This document shows, one piece after another, positions 35,840-48,339 of a stretch of 64,000 bases of DNA. Made by a program: the position numbers and the translations under genes. Source of the DNA: Paraspadella gotoi (lineage: Eukaryota > Chaetognatha). The notes under the pieces are model-generated. The model saw only the letters and a list, made by a program, of their open reading frames with translations, had not been told where the DNA came from and did not search any database. The stretch covers positions 997,554 to 1,061,553 of the forward strand of contig CM119266.1 of the NCBI GenBank assembly GCA_051294375.1, read 5' to 3'. The stretch's first letter is position 1; the number at the start of each line of letters is the position of its first letter.

Positions 35840-37127
35840 CTTAAGCCTCATCATCTCTTCCTCCATTCCCACCTCCTCCTCCCCTCTTCCTCTTCCTCCT
35901 CCTCTTCCTCCTCCAAGGCCTTCAACTTCCTCGTCGAACGACTCTCCAAAGGTGAAGGCGACTTTGGGCATTTTGTGCGCCGGCGACGTCGAGAGGCGCT
36001 GCCTTCTTTTCCGCGCCGGAAACGCCGCTTCCTCGACGCCGAGAAGGTCTAACGTTCCGGCGCTTAGACATCCGCTGTCCTCGGACGCGACGGACGCATA
36101 GCGCGCTGCGCGGGATCCGGCGCCGATCGACGAGACGTCGCAGAGACGCCGCGTGACGTCGAAGGGGTCGCCCGGCGTCGATGAGCGCGATTTGCCGGAC
36201 GCCGGCGTCGAACTTCGAACCGGAATCCGCGATCGTTTTTTTGTTGTTGTTGTCTTCGTCGCTTCTAGCGATTCTTCTATTGTTGAGGAATCTAGCGAAC
36301 TGTCGAGCTTAAGAACATTCTCGATCTTTTCCGAATCTCGTCTCTCCAAATCGAATTTCTCCGAATCTGGTTTTTCCAAATCTATTTCTCGTTTCTCAGA
36401 ATCGATCGTCAATTCTCTCGTCGACATCTCAGTCGAATCCGCGACTTCCAGTCCACAACTCTCCGTCGATCTAATCATTACGTCGTCCGCTGGTTCGAGT
36501 CCGACCATCGATTCTTTTTCAGCTTCAACGTCCAACGTCTCTTTTGACTTTTCTTTATTTTCGTCTTCACTTTTATTTTTTGTCTCATTTGGATTCTGAA
36601 CATCGCCAATAGATTTAGCGATTTCGTCTGTAACTCTGTCCTCCTTTGTATTCTCAATGCCATCTGCAAATTCATCTGTTTCCGCCGTCGTTTGCATCGA
36701 AGCCTCGGAGGAATCATCTGTGGACGAAAAGACGTCAGACTTGGCCGTCAACGACCGCGTCAGCGAGGTCGTCATCGCCTTCGTCTTCGTCGATGAAGTC
36801 GTCACGGCTGACGTCGACGAAGATCTTCTCTTTAAAATCGGGATTTTGCTTCCGACGGCAGCGGCGGCGGCGGCGGCAGCAGCGGCGCCAGACTCTGCCG
36901 TCGACTCCTCGACGCCGCCGCCCTTCGCCGCTTGTAGCAGCCGCTCGGATTTCGCGCGGCTCTGGTTTTCCGGCTGTGTCTCCTCCTGCGGGCCGAGCGC
37001 CTGATTGGTCGTCTCTTGAAGCAGCCTGCCCGTCTGATCGCCCGCCTCTTTGACCGCTTTCGTGGCCGCCGCCTCCTTCGCCCTCATCTCTTCGAGGATT
37101 CTCTTCACTTCGCGCCGATTTTCGTTT
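35840..37127 (-). CDS. JAKMIP: JAKMIP/RIM-BP-like gene, exon 5 (JAKMIP coil plus long disordered insert)
   Basis: 1288 nt, entering in phase 2 and leaving in phase 0; acceptor TTTAG|AAACGA, donor AAG|GTAAGA. The first ~45 residues (RREVKRILEEMRAKE, then QTGRLLQ) match the JAKMIP segment RDIRRLMDEIKAKD...QTGYVQKLQ. Then come a poly-Ala run coded by a GCC/GCT tract (about 36863-36890), repeated acidic DSEK/DLE units, Ser/Thr-rich stretches and, near the end, a basic KRRQRLSTSP motif and a Gly/Arg/Glu tail. The insert is much longer than the linker of vertebrate JAKMIPs. The intron after it is a TTTC array. Confidence 0.8.
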
Positions 37128-37374
37128 CTAAAGAAGACGGGATTTAGTATTGAGTTCTTCAATCTAAATTGCATATTGTAGCAGTTTAGACTATTCATAT
37201 TTATTGTTTCAGTTATTTTAGAAGCTTTCTTTTCATATTTTCTGCTCATTTTTGATAAGGTTAATTTGAAATGAAAGGAACTGCAAAGAAATAAAGAAAG
37301 AATTACTCTGCTATAATTTCCCGAAACGATAAACGTGCAGGTACTCTCCCTCCCTCCCTCTTTCCTCGCCTCAC

Positions 37375-37508
37375 CTGATCCTCTGCACCTCCCTCTCGTG
37401 CTCCTCCGCCAGACGACGAAGTTCGACCGACTTTTGTTTTTCCGTTTTTGTCAAAACCGACAACTCGTTCTCCAACTTGAGTTTTTCCTTCCTCACTTCG
37501 TGAAGTTC
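37375..37508 (-). CDS. JAKMIP: JAKMIP/RIM-BP-like gene, exon 4 (JAKMIP coil)
   Basis: 134 nt, ending in phase 2; acceptor TTCGCAG|GAACTT, donor ATCAG|GTGAGG. KSVELRRLAEEHEREVQRIR aligns with the JAKMIP2 stretch KAGDLRSEHQSHQEAISKIK and runs directly into the homologous start of exon 5. Confidence 0.8.
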
Positions 37509-38080
37509 CTGCGAAATACAAATGTGAATTGTGAAAGCGAATTGGATGAGAAGAGGAAAGAAGGAGGGAAAAGAGAGAAGCAGGAAGGACAAAGAATAAT
37601 AAATAATAAAGAATAATAATTAATTAATTAATTAATTAATAATAATAATAATAATAAATAATTGCCACAATGTTTTAGTAAAGCGGTAGTCAATAATTCG
37701 GGAACTAAGGCTAAGACTCTAGCAGGTCTCGCCGTCAGAGCTGCCATTATAAAATTGAATCTCAATTACATGATATCGTATTTCGCTTCAACTGTTATAA
37801 TTTTCTAATTGCCACGTCATGTCAAGTCTAGATTCACATGTTGCATCAATGTCAAATCATGATTTATGGTTTCATCTGTTAGGCTGACGTCTTTTTAAAA
37901 ATGCAAAGCAGGGACGCCCCTAAGTTTTGGTCTTTATACTTTTATATTTTGACTAAAAGTTCAATGAAAAGAGAAAATCATCATTTTTTTCTCTTTGGCG
38001 CAAAAAGATAATTCGTAACGCAGGTTCACTACGAGGCCGAACTGCGACGCGTCCCTACGGAAATTCATCCTAATTCTTAG

Positions 38081-38082
<2 letters not shown>

Positions 38083-38150
<68 letters not shown>

Positions 38151-38269
38151 TCTCTCTCTCTCTCTTGCCTCGGTGACTTCCTGGTTCCACCGACAGAAGT
38201 TGAGTCGACGTCACACTCTGTAGACCTACTATATTTTCCAAGGCGTCTTGTCTCTCTCTCTCTCTTCTC

Positions 38270-38331
<62 letters not shown>

Positions 38332-38340
38332 TCTCTTCTC
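38083..38340 (+). repeat. Two CT microsatellites in intron 3
   Basis: CT arrays at 38083-38165 and 38253-38340. The second abuts the exon 3 donor. 37515-38080 before them is AT-rich intron with an AAT run and no other feature. Confidence 0.9.
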
Positions 38341-38342
38341 AC

Positions 38343-38507
38343 CTGAGTGACTTTCCCCAGCTCAGCCTGTAGTGAGGCGTTCCTTTGGTCTTCCGTCTTT
38401 TTCGAATGCCAAAGACTTTTCACTATTTGTTCCTTTTCCTTCTTTTTGTCGCTGGAGATTTTCCAGACGCTGTCCTCGTGTTCCTTTCGTGATTTTTGCA
38501 TTTCCAC
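38343..38507 (-). CDS. JAKMIP/RIM-BP-like gene, exon 3 (coiled coil)
   Basis: 55 codons, phase 0/0, acceptor CGTCAG|GTGGAA, donor CAG|GTGAGA. It encodes a charged amphipathic helix that continues the exon 2 coil. The preceding intron carries a reversed copy of the dispersed 245-bp repeat (38692-38840). The following intron contains two long CT arrays. Confidence 0.75.
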
Positions 38508-38691
38508 CTGACGAGTCACAACAAAAATATGTTTATTTAAAAAGATGCGTGGAGAAAAGGAATTGATTTAAATGTAATTTGTAATTGAATACACTAGTAT
38601 GTGTGTCACTAAAGGTTTGCGAGCAATTCGCTACTTTACCTCATCTTCCTCTTTGTATAAAAGACAAAAAGGACCAAAAAAATATAGAGTC

Positions 38692-38840
38692 TTGATTGAA
38701 ACCTTGCAGGGATCTGCTATGTCATTATCTTGTAAGAGTGATGGAGGTCTTAAACCACCAAAGCCTGTCCAAAGTCAGGGGCAAGATAGCTTATTTATTA
38801 AATGAATGGATAATTTTTATATTGGTTGTACCAATTTCAT
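38692..38840 (-). repeat. Dispersed 245-bp repeat in intron 2
   Basis: Reverse orientation, first ~150 bp of the family (GGTACAACC to CTGCAAGG). It is the only sizeable reversed copy in the window. Confidence 0.9.
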
Positions 38841-39002
38841 AATCTATCTTTAAAAGATCAACTTCCATCAACTTCCTAATAAGAAAATCCGTTTGTCGCT
38901 CAAAACCAGAAATATTTATAACAATAAAGAATAAAAAACTTTTGGGCGATTGCTCTCGTCTTCTTTTCTTCTCCCTCGAAATTTCGCGCCGGATTTTCGT
39001 AC

Positions 39003-39188
39003 CTCGAAACTTTTGTTGAGTTTGTCCTTTTGTTTGGCGAGTTCCGCCATCTTCTCCTGGTTCCACTTGGACCTGAGTTCGCAGACGAGGGCTTGGGTTC
39101 GATCCTGCTCCTGTTGTCTCACTTGGCGAAGGTCGCCCTGGTGCAACACGTACAGCTCCTTCACGTTCTTTCGCTCCATCTCCAGATC
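39003..39188 (-). CDS. JAKMIP: JAKMIP/RIM-BP-like gene, exon 2 (JAKMIP coil)
   Basis: 62 codons, phase 0/0, acceptor CTCAG|GATCTG, donor GAG|GTACGA. The residues LVCELRSKWNQEKMAEL line up with the JAKMIP segment LVTELKAKLHEEKMKEL, including the spacing of E, K, EKM and EL. The exon is entirely helical and charged. This is one of the clearest JAKMIP signatures in the gene. Confidence 0.8.
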
Positions 39189-39548
39189 CTGAGGTGGAGG
39201 GGAGCGAATTTGAAGAAAAACAAAACAAAACAAAAAAAAGCTGATTGCTTGTCGAATCTTTGATGACGATTCACTCACTCGGAAGATTCACGTGACAGTC
39301 GATAGTCACAGAGCGAAAAGGGAGGGGGACAATTTATCGACCCTACTTACCTACTTAGCCTACTTACCCTTTTACCGAAATTTACCTCAGCCCCAATCGT
39401 CTGACGCTCATCACTCAAATTTCTAACCAACTCTATACGGCCCTCACCAAACCCTCTAGTGAACAACTAAGGATTACCTTAGCTCACCCCAATCTCTTCC
39501 TCACCCCATCCCCAGGGATTCCCCACCCCTACTCGACCGACCCCTGAC

Positions 39549-39794
39549 CTTTTTGAGTCTTTTGATTTCGTTTCGTAGTTTCTCGTTGCTCGCTCTCACT
39601 CCCGCCAACATCCAATCGTTGTGGGGAGCAATCGTCGTTACAGACGTAGTCATCTGTGACGGCGCCGTAAATGACGCCGACATCTGCGACGACACCGAGC
39701 GAGGCGGCGCCGCTCGCGACGACGCGGCGTTGCCGCTGGCGCCGCTTTCGTTGGACCCGGCGTCGGAACCTGATGAGGTTTTTCGCGTCGCCAT
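39549..39794 (-). CDS. JAKMIP/RIM-BP-like gene, exon 1 (start codon)
   Basis: 82 codons, phase 0 at the end. It starts at an ATG in an AAAAATGGCG context. A Ser/Ala/Thr-rich disordered stretch is followed by the helical segment ASNEKLRNEIKRLKK, which resembles the first coil of vertebrate JAKMIP1/2 (ANEDLRTKL). The donor is AAG|GTCAGG. The ATG could be preceded by 5' UTR exons. No upstream coding exon with matching phase was established. Confidence 0.75.
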
Positions 39795-40624
39795 TTTTGT
39801 GAAAAAGTAAGTCTTTTTTTTTGAGAGAAGGTAAGGTCCACGATTTGATTATTAATGTTATTTTATTTATTAATGTAGAATGTTGTTTTTTATACAGGCG
39901 TTTATATGTGCAAGCGTTGTGTGCAAGCTTAGGCTAACGATGAGTAGCGTACAGATTCTTTAAGGCGTAATGCGTATTCTCTTTTTTTTGGGTTTATTTA
40001 TTTATTTATTCTCTTTGTGGTGGCCTTGTTGGTAATTAAAATTATTTACGTTGGCGCCTTTTGTATATGTTCTAATTTCTATTTGTACAGGTATTACTTA
40101 TTTAGTTTGCAAAGTTTATTATTCACAATTTAGAAAATTACAAAACCGTTTAACGGTTTTTACACGAGCGTAAATTTTTTGTTCTCAATTCTTTGAGTAG
40201 CAGTTTTTTTTTGTTTTGTTTTTTGAATGGCGGTTGTTTTTTATTTTTTCGTGTCGCTATGGAAACCAGAAGATATTTTTTTTTTCGTAAGTTGCGTTGA
40301 AAACGAGTGTAATTAAGCAGAAGTAATCGGTATATAATGTAGCAAAATTTCGAAGCAATTTTTTTTTGGTTATATGAGATGGAGAGACTTCAGTGTTCCG
40401 GTGCGAGTCGCCTAAAATAAAAGAACGTTAATATATATATTAATATATATATATTAATATATATTAATATTTAGAGACAAAATAAGATTTTTAATGGCAA
40501 CGATTGTTTATTTTTATTTAGGACGTGTTTCGACTCTTGATTGCAAGTCTTCCTCAGCGCTTTATATATATATTTAAAATATATAATATTTAAAAGACAG
40601 TAAATATTGTCATATGTTGGTGAC

Positions 40625-40815
40625 AGAACCGCTCAATATAAGCAGTCCCTGAGGTTCGGATCAGGTTATAACACCATGTTAAAGGGTTAAGCGCCCCGTC
40701 CCTCTCAACTGCTAGGCAGCCACCGGGCTAGAACCCTGGACCGTTGGGTTGGGAGGCGAATGACTTGCCTCCGGCAACAATGGCCGCTGATGAACGGTTG
40801 GCGGATTTTAGTCCA
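40625..40815. mobile_element. Possible SINE-like repeat
   Basis: A GC-rich island in AT-rich surroundings, with tRNA-like words (GGTTCGGATCAGG; on the other strand GGTGGCTGCCTAGCAG). It resembles a short interspersed element but no second copy lies in the window to define it. Confidence 0.3.
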
Positions 40816-41004
40816 CCATAATATAATAATATTAAACGTTACATTTTGAACGTAGCGCCAAAAAAAAAATAACGGCAATTTTAAGTTTTTGAGGTGAATT
40901 GACTTTTTACGTAATCGGACTTATCATTACATAAGGCTACACATAAAGAATCACAACCAGCATTTAACTCATTTGTAAAGTGTTATCGAAAACAATTCAA
41001 TGAA

Positions 41005-41110
41005 ATTGCTGCAACCAATATAAAAATTATCATTTGATAAATAAGCTATCTTGCCCCTGACTTTGGACAGGCTTCGGTTGTTTAAGGCACCCATCACATC
41101 CATCACACTG
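41005..41110 (+). repeat. Dispersed 245-bp repeat, truncated
   Basis: TGCAACCAATATAAAAATTA to GCACCCATCAC, about 100 bp. Confidence 0.85.
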
Positions 41111-41994
41111 TTATTTTCTTTTTTCTTATTTTTAAAGCATAAACTTTATGTACAAATCGCCTACCAAATACGTGATTAAGTGACTATACCGGTTTGAAAC
41201 ATACCATAACTTATGGTACGCAACGTGTCTTGATGATCAATGTGTCTAAATTTTATTACAATCGGTCAAGTGGTTTAGGAGATATGATTTTTTAAACTTG
41301 AGTGTGCCAAAACCAATGAAGAAAATCGACTTTTATCTAAAAGCTTCAGAATCATAACAGACCTATCTTTCATCGTATGATTTAATAACCTTAAGATTAT
41401 TATTTAAAGATCTGGGGGAATCCAGTTATCCAGCTATCCCTCCGAATATCCAGTGTAATTTTTTTCATTTTTAATCTATTATAAAAAATAAAAATATCAG
41501 AAAAAAAGATTAATCTTAAATCTATCATATTTTTTCACGTTCAGCTTTGCGGAAGAGTAATATATTTTAAAAAATCACTGCTCCTAAACGGATAGCCCAA
41601 TTTTAATATAATTTATGTCAAACTTATGATCTTTTAATAAATTATATTATTATATTATATTATTTATTTAAAAAAAAACTTTTGCACAGACTGTAGAGCA
41701 ACCAGAGAGTCCGACAGTCCGACAGACCGACAGTCCGACGCAACTCATAATCTCTTTTCTCCGTTCGGTAAATGTCATCCCATCAGTTGGACTACATAAT
41801 TTTTCGAACATGACGGATTGAGTTATGAATATTCCATGAAGCCGTCGGCTTCGCGTTTCTCGATGGAAAACAGGAAATAAACAAAAACCGCGGATTCAAT
41901 TTTAGATTCAGAATGAATTCCTCAAATATTCATCCGCGGTTAATCTGACTCCTTTTGTTGTTCACTCACGTGTGTCTCTTTTCTCCCTGTCTCA

Positions 41995-42227
41995 TTTTCT
42001 CTTGTCTCTCTGGCTCTTTTCTGTCTCATTTTCTGTCTCATTTTCTCTTGTCTGTCTGGCTTTTTTCTGTCTCATTTTCTGTCTCATTTTCTCTTGTCTG
42101 TCTGGCTTTTTTCTGTCTCATTTTCTGTCTCATTTTTTCTTGTCTGTCTGGCTTTTTTCTTGCTTTCTTATTTCTTATTTCTCGATCTGACATAATGAGC
42201 AATGAAGTCATTTATTTTTCCCCCATA

Positions 42228-42291
<64 letters not shown>

Positions 42292-42300
42292 CTCTCTCTC
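41995..42300 (+). repeat. CTGTCTCATTTTCTCTTGTC tandem units, then CT array
   Basis: Three to four ~47-bp units (TTTCTGTCTCATTTTCTGTC ... CTGTCTGGC) at 42013-42165, then CT repeats at 42233-42290. Confidence 0.9.
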
Positions 42301-42354
42301 ACCCAAGCGGCGCCATTAGGCATCCATTCGTCTTCACTCATTTGTTTAGACTCG

Positions 42355-42600
42355 GGAGTGGATGGAGTGGCAGGGTGAGCAGACAGGGTGGAGTGGACAG
42401 GGTTGAGGCAAACAGGGTAGAGTAGCAGGGTGAGGCAGAGAGGGTGGAGTTGCCTGGGTGAGGCAGACAGGTAGCAGTGCAGGGTGAGCAGACTGGTGAG
42501 TGGCAGGGTGAGCAGACAGGGTGGTAGTGGCAGGGTGAGGCAGACAGGGTGGAGTGCAGGGTGAGCGACAGGGTTGGAGTGGCAGGGTGAGGCAGACAAA
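42355..42600 (+). repeat. GTGGCAGGGTGAGGCAGACA minisatellite
   Basis: About eleven GC-rich 20-24 bp units with base losses. Between 42610 and 43320 I see no gene. Confidence 0.9.
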
Positions 42601-43319
42601 AAACCCACTTGATCACTCTCTCTTTCTTTCCTTTCTTCTTTCAGCTTTATTTTCTTTTTATGTGACACTATAAAAGTCGCATCACTACGAAATGTTCAAG
42701 GGCTTTTCCTCTCCACATTACTTTTATTTTATCTGTGGTCTAATACCAACGCCCCTAAGAACCACCAAAAAATGAGACTTTTTTCAAGATTTCAAGATTC
42801 CAAGTTTTCAGCTGCGTTTAGAGTAGAGTGCCTCCATCTCGTCCTCTTCCTTCTCTCCTTCCCATCACTCCGTCGGAAAAGAAAATATTAATCCGAAAGA
42901 CGCCCTCTCTCCTCCTCCTCTTCCTCCTTCTCCATCCCCACCTCCTTCCCAGCGCCTTCTCCCCCTCGGCTCCAGCTCGGTCCGGGTCAGTTCTTATGAA
43001 CTGGAGTAAATTTGAGAAAGGCCGAGTAAGTTCGAGTCGGAGTAAGTGAAGGTGGAGAGAGAATTATTCTCATAACACAAAGTTTGATAGAGATTTACAT
43101 ATCTAAGTCGATTTAAGGGTTGCGCTCGACATATTTTTTAAAACTGCCTCATTTCAGCTTATATCAAATTAAATTAAGTTAGTTTTAAGGTTTAAAGATT
43201 AAGTTAGTTATTAAAGTTGGTAAGATCGAAAAGGTGATGTACAGTGTACAGTGATGTACAGTGATGTACACTGCTTCGCCATTTCTCTCTCTATATAGTA
43301 TATATCAAATTATCAACTT

Positions 43320-43455
43320 CTAAAATAAATCCGAAGGACGATCCGAATCGAGGCGAAACTCGATCTCGTCCGCCACGCCCACTCCAACGCGGACACGCCC
43401 ACCGCGGATTCCGGGGACGAAGAGAATCCGTCCGTCAATTTTTCGAAACCACTTC
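43320..43455 (-). CDS. Candidate terminal exon, 44 residues
   Basis: Acceptor TTTTTTATAG|GAAGTG, entering in phase 2. The frame reads KWFRKIDGRILFVPGIRGG, then a Val/Gly/Asp-rich end and TAG. A second frame is also open (phase 1), so the reading is not certain. The 50 bp upstream of the acceptor are present twice in tandem (43457 and 43507). The product is not recognised. Confidence 0.35.
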
Positions 43456-43974
43456 CTATAAAAAACCCCGACCACAACTGCTGCCCACATTGGACTCGAT
43501 TTACTTTATAAAAAACCCCGACCACAACTGCTGCCCACATTGACCTCGATTTCCTTTACTTTTCTCACCCAATGAGAAAACGAGAAATGTCTTCTTTATT
43601 TGCGCTCAACGACTTTGTCCGAATTTCCGGATTGTCACAGCTGCTCTTGGGGAACTTGGGGTCATGGTTTGGGTTCAAATCGAACTTTTATGCCAAGAAG
43701 GAGCCCGCTTTATATGTAATTACCGGGGAATCATTTTGTTCTACTTTAATTATTATTCTTGCTTGCCCAGTTGGTACCATCTTTTTTCCAGGCCAAGCTA
43801 AAATTACCCCCTTCCCTCACGCCATGGGCTCGTGGCTACCCGATTGCCCACATCCCGTTCCCCTTCTTCTTGCAAGTCGGCCCGGGACTTGGCAGAAAAT
43901 CAACAACAACAACAACAATAAAAAAACATCATCTCCGGATGTTTTCCCAATTTTTCTCTCGTTTCTCTTCGCCG

Positions 43975-44310
43975 GAGCTCAGTGCCGGTACTGTTTGCCG
44001 GAGCTGTTTGACGGAGCTGTTTGTCGTAGTCTTTTTGTCGGAGTATCTTTATCCGAGTCTCTTTGTTAAAGTATCTTTGTCGGAGTCTCTTTGTCGGAGT
44101 CTCTTTGTATGAGTCTCTTTGTTAGAGTATCTTTGTCAAAGTATATTTGTTGGACTCTCTTTGAGGAAAATATTAGGCCTCGCCTCTTTTTCTTTTTGAA
44201 CGTTCCCTCAATATCTGAGGCCAGTTATAGTAGGGCCACTATTTTTTAGGAGTCTTTTTGGAGTCTCTTTGTAAGAGTCTCTTTGTTAGAGTATTTTTGT
44301 CAAGCCAGGA
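43975..44310 (+). repeat. GAGTCTCTTTGTCG short tandem repeat
   Basis: About 14-15 bp units (GGAGTCTCTTTGT), about fifteen, in two blocks (44010-44165 and 44250-44305). 43572-43975 before it has an AAC run at 43901-43920 and no convincing gene. Confidence 0.8.
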
Positions 44311-44417
44311 TTTAAGTCTGGAACCAGGTGAAAAAAAAACATCTTGGCTCCAAAAGATGGAATAGAGCGAGAAAACAACAGGATTAGAAATTATGACATT
44401 TGACCATAAATGAAAGC

Positions 44418-44456
44418 TCATCTCTCTCTCCTCTCTTCTCTCTCCTTCTCTCTCTC

Positions 44457-44506
<50 letters not shown>

Positions 44507-44641
44507 CTCCCACCCTCGGTCTTAGTCGTATCTTCTCTTTCTTTCAATCTTCTTCCTCTTTTTCGTACATCAATGATTCTGCAATCTGCTTTCTTTCTTT
44601 CTTTATCGAGCGGATAATGTCGCTGGGCCAAGCACAGATGA

Positions 44642-44680
<39 letters not shown>

Positions 44681-45211
44681 AGAGCTTTCAGCTCGTCGTT
44701 CTTATGTTGTCCTGGTGAAAATGTTCACAATGTGAAGATTGCTCTTCTTTTTATTCTCCTTTTGATTATCTTCGTCTGTTCACCAATCACGATTAACTTG
44801 TTGCTCTGGATGATTCTATTGACGTCGCCGTTGCTATAGTTACTGTTGTTTTTGTTGCTATTTCTATCTCTTCTGCTGTTTGTATGAATTTATTTTTACC
44901 TTTGTTATATAGTTTTCAGATATTTGACAGATGTTTGCCAAGACAACAACCAAAAGGAAGAGACCTCAAGATTTACGACCAAGAGGCAAAAAGATCCAGC
45001 GGCCAAAGGGGCTCAAACAATATATAGAGGCAACAAAGGCTCTCTCTCGATGAACGAGACGGACAACTACAACAACTAAAACTTGTTAAATGTAATGAAC
45101 TCTTTAGGTTATGTTATCAGTCGAACCGAGGCCAAATTTTACGGTCAGTGACGAAGAAAACATAGAGAAAATCTTTGATCGATCGTGGGAGGCAACGACG
45201 TTAAAGGCCAA

Positions 45212-45268
<57 letters not shown>

Positions 45269-45996
45269 TCGATCCTCTGTTTTCTTCATCTAATCCAAAA
45301 AGAAAAATCTCCTTCGGTCTTTCTGTTCTCTTTCGTCACGAATCGATATTTTATCCTTTACCACATGGGCGATTGTGAATTGGGCTTCTGTGATATGGAC
45401 CTTTGTGATATGGTGATAAAGTGACCCGGCCGTTTGCGAGGTGTGGTGTTTGCGATTATCAATAGGAAATGATGATGTTTCGAGAAAGTTTATCACTTCT
45501 GATTATAGAGACTTGTGATGTGGAAGCTAGCGAAATTGGGGTTTGTGACAGTGATAAGAGGACGCTCCTATGATATCAAGCCGATTGAATCATGATGATT
45601 GCGACAGGGCTCAAGAGAATTGTCGACATTAGCCAGTGACCTAAGCGATAATGAAAAAACGCAACAATAGTTTGAATCAACAAAACAAATAAAAAAACGT
45701 AAACAGAAGAAAGTAAAACTTTTTCTTTTTTTTTCGCCGACAGAGTTTTTGTTTTGGATTCGAGCCTCTAATCTTATCGGGTTTTTTTTCTTACTCACAA
45801 AACCAAAAACCAAACAACCGGGCGACGTCTCGACTGAGGGAGTAGTGGGAGAGAGTGAAGGGATAGAGACAGGGACGGTGGGAGAGAGAACTCTGAGGAC
45901 GAGAGAGAGCGAGAAAGAGGAAGATAAATTCCCCGCTAATGACTGATTCTTACGCCCCGACGATTTTCGCTCTAGATAAAAACGACATTTTGCGGT

Positions 45997-46044
<48 letters not shown>
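44418..46044. repeat. CT and GA microsatellites with unassigned DNA between
   Basis: CT run 44418-44513; GA runs 44640-44673, 45216-45264 and 46000-46044. The intervening DNA has no recognised gene or repeat. Note the switch of the pyrimidine strand near 44.6 kb. Confidence 0.7.
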
Positions 46045-46048
<4 letters not shown>

Positions 46049-46901
46049 GACCCAGACTCGATAGAAAAGCAATCAGTGAATCGGCGACCGAAGATTTTCG
46101 CATGCGACATTTGACCTTTGATCCTGGGTTCGTGACCGGGACCCGTATGTCCCTAGTCTCGATTGAATTGAAAAGCAAATCGCAGATCGCAGGGACTACG
46201 GCTCACGTCCGACCCTTGCGGTCCCTGTGGTTGAAGGAAATCAATCACTCGCAATCATCAGTTAAAGATTCACTCAGATTCACCAGGGTTCACTGAACTT
46301 TGGCTCGTGATCAGACTTTTGATTCCGAGATTCAATGTTGAGGCGGAAAATGTCTCGAATTTACGTTAAGTTCTTGAGCTTCAATCACTCAAAACATTTG
46401 CGCTCTTGGCGGAGATTTATGGCAGAGAGGATTTAAATTATCGTTTGGGTTTCTGCCTCCTCGACCGCAGAAATCAATAAAGAATGGAGCAATGAATTTC
46501 GTCTGGTAGAAGTAGGATGAGGGAGTCAAACTGCAATGTCCGCTACAAGACTTCCTTTTTCAACTTTACAGAATTATCCAAAGGATAACAACAACTGAAG
46601 GATCGAGTAAAAGCGACTGCTCCAGAGCCACGCGAGTCTTTTCATCTTCCCAAACTCAATTGTTCGATGTTCATTTGTCGCAATTCCCTCGCCGATGACC
46701 CAACCTGCCCTCTATTGAATAAATGCAAAAAATTCATCCGTGAACGGCGTTATTGATCCAGGCACTTGTTCCTTCCCACGATCATTATAAATCATAATAC
46801 TTCTCTAATTCCCATCTAATGAAGAGGACATGCTCCCATCATAAGAAAAGTCATTAACCTTTCCTCTCCACTCTCAAACCAGTAACAATCTCCACACTCA
46901 C

Positions 46902-47075
46902 CTCAAGAGAAAGAAAAAATCGGTTCCTTTTTTTCTTTTCTTTTTTTTCCTCCGATTTTCTTTTTTCTTTTCTTTCCTCCGTCGAGGGTGAAGGGGATCG
47001 ACGAAAGAGAGAGAGGCGCTCCACCCAAACCCTTCGTTTTAACCCGCCGCCATTCTTGGGAATTTCGGGGTCGCT
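46902..47075 (-). CDS. Candidate internal exon, 58 codons
   Basis: An excellent acceptor (CCCTTTTTCCGACAG|AGCGAC) and donor (GAG|GTGAGT), phase 0/0. It reads SDPEIPKNGGGLKRRVWVER, then SLFRRSPSPSTEER and a Lys/Glu-rich tail. No partner exon with matching phase was found nearby. It may be an upstream exon of the JAKMIP/RIM-BP-like gene or belong to another minus-strand gene. Confidence 0.45.
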
Positions 47076-47569
47076 CTGTCGGAAAAAGGGCAAGGAGAAA
47101 AATTGAGAGTTAATTTGAAGTTATGCTATGTTCATGTTATATAAATACGACATCCCTCTCCCCACCATATTACAAATATATTAAGTAAAATTATTAATCA
47201 GACTTAATATTATATTTAATATATTTAACTTTTTATGATGACTTTAAAATTTATTTTAATATAGTAGTAATCTTTTAATTGTCATGCAATATTTTAAATT
47301 TTTAGCAAAGTGTTTCCGGATTGATTTATCCGTTCAACTTCAAACGATTTCTATAATCGCTAAATGTCGTTTTCAAATTTTAAGTTATTCTGTAAAATTT
47401 AATTTGATTTAAATTTTAATTTCATTTTCCTCTCTTCAAATTTCTTTCATGAGTTGAAAACAAAAAAGGAAAGTGGAGTCAAAAATTCCGCTTTTTTGGT
47501 CCTAAACATTTCGCTCATTTTCTGCCGCCAAATTCTTTCCTTTCTCTTTCACCTCTCTTCCCTATCAAC

Positions 47570-48140
47570 TTCGCCCCTGTCTCTCTCTCTCTCCCGTTTA
47601 TTGTCACTGTCATCCTCCCAACTTATATTTTTTATCCTTTTCCTTTCTAGTTCTTTCTCTCTTCCACTCTCTTTTCCTTTCTTTCTCATCCTCTTCTCTT
47701 CTCCGGCCTTCCCTTTTCCTCCCTCTCCCTCTCTCTTCTCCCCAACTTCCTTTTCCTCCCTCTCTTCTCCCGAGCCTCTCCTTTTCCTCCCTCTCCTCTC
47801 TCTCTTCTCCCCAAATTCCTTTTCCTCCCTCTCTTCTCCCAGCCTCCCTTTCCTCCCTCTCCTCCCTCCTTCTCCCCAACTTCCTTTTCCTCCCTCTCTT
47901 TCTCCCCAGCCTCCCTTTTCCTCCCTCTCCTCTCTCTCTTCTCCCCAACTTCCTTTTCCTCCCTCTCTTCTCCCCAGCTTCCCTTTCTCCTCCTCTCCTC
48001 CCTCTCTTCTCCCAGCCTCCCTTTTCCTCCCTCTCCTCCCTCTCCTCCCTCTATTCTCCCCATCTTCCTTTTTCCTCCTTTCCTCCCTCTCCTCTCTCTC
48101 TTCTCCCCAGCCTCCTTTTTACTTCCTCTCCTCTCTCTCT
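47570..48140 (+). repeat. CTTTTCCTCCCTCTCTTCTCCCC pyrimidine minisatellite
   Basis: About twenty 24-30 bp units, almost entirely pyrimidine on the plus strand. A GA array at 48253-48337 follows. Long open frames here are repeat artefacts. 47100-47570 is AT-rich and empty. Confidence 0.9.
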
Positions 48141-48299
48141 TTCCTTTCCTTTTTTTCCCATAGAAATCGTCGGCTCAGCGAAGAAATGAGGAGATATTTT
48201 GAGAAACAGGAGAATCGCGATTCAATCCCGAGTTGACCCTTGAGAGTTGTTAGAGAGAGAGAGAGAGGGAGAGAGAGAGAGAGAGAGAGGGAGAGGGAA

Positions 48300-48339
<40 letters not shown>

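Larger units (their letters stand above)
39800..41950. other. Intergenic, upstream of the JAKMIP/RIM-BP-like start
   Basis: AT-rich with poly-T runs, TA repeats (40430-40475), a hammerhead-like element (40519-40560), the SINE-like island and one dispersed-repeat copy. Possible promoter sequence for the minus-strand gene lies here, but I see no distinct core-promoter motif. No gene was recognised. Confidence 0.5.

Noticed and set aside
47454-48236. 260-residue plus-strand frame rich in Ser, Leu, Phe and Pro
   Set aside because: The frame follows a pyrimidine minisatellite; the reverse strand is equally open.
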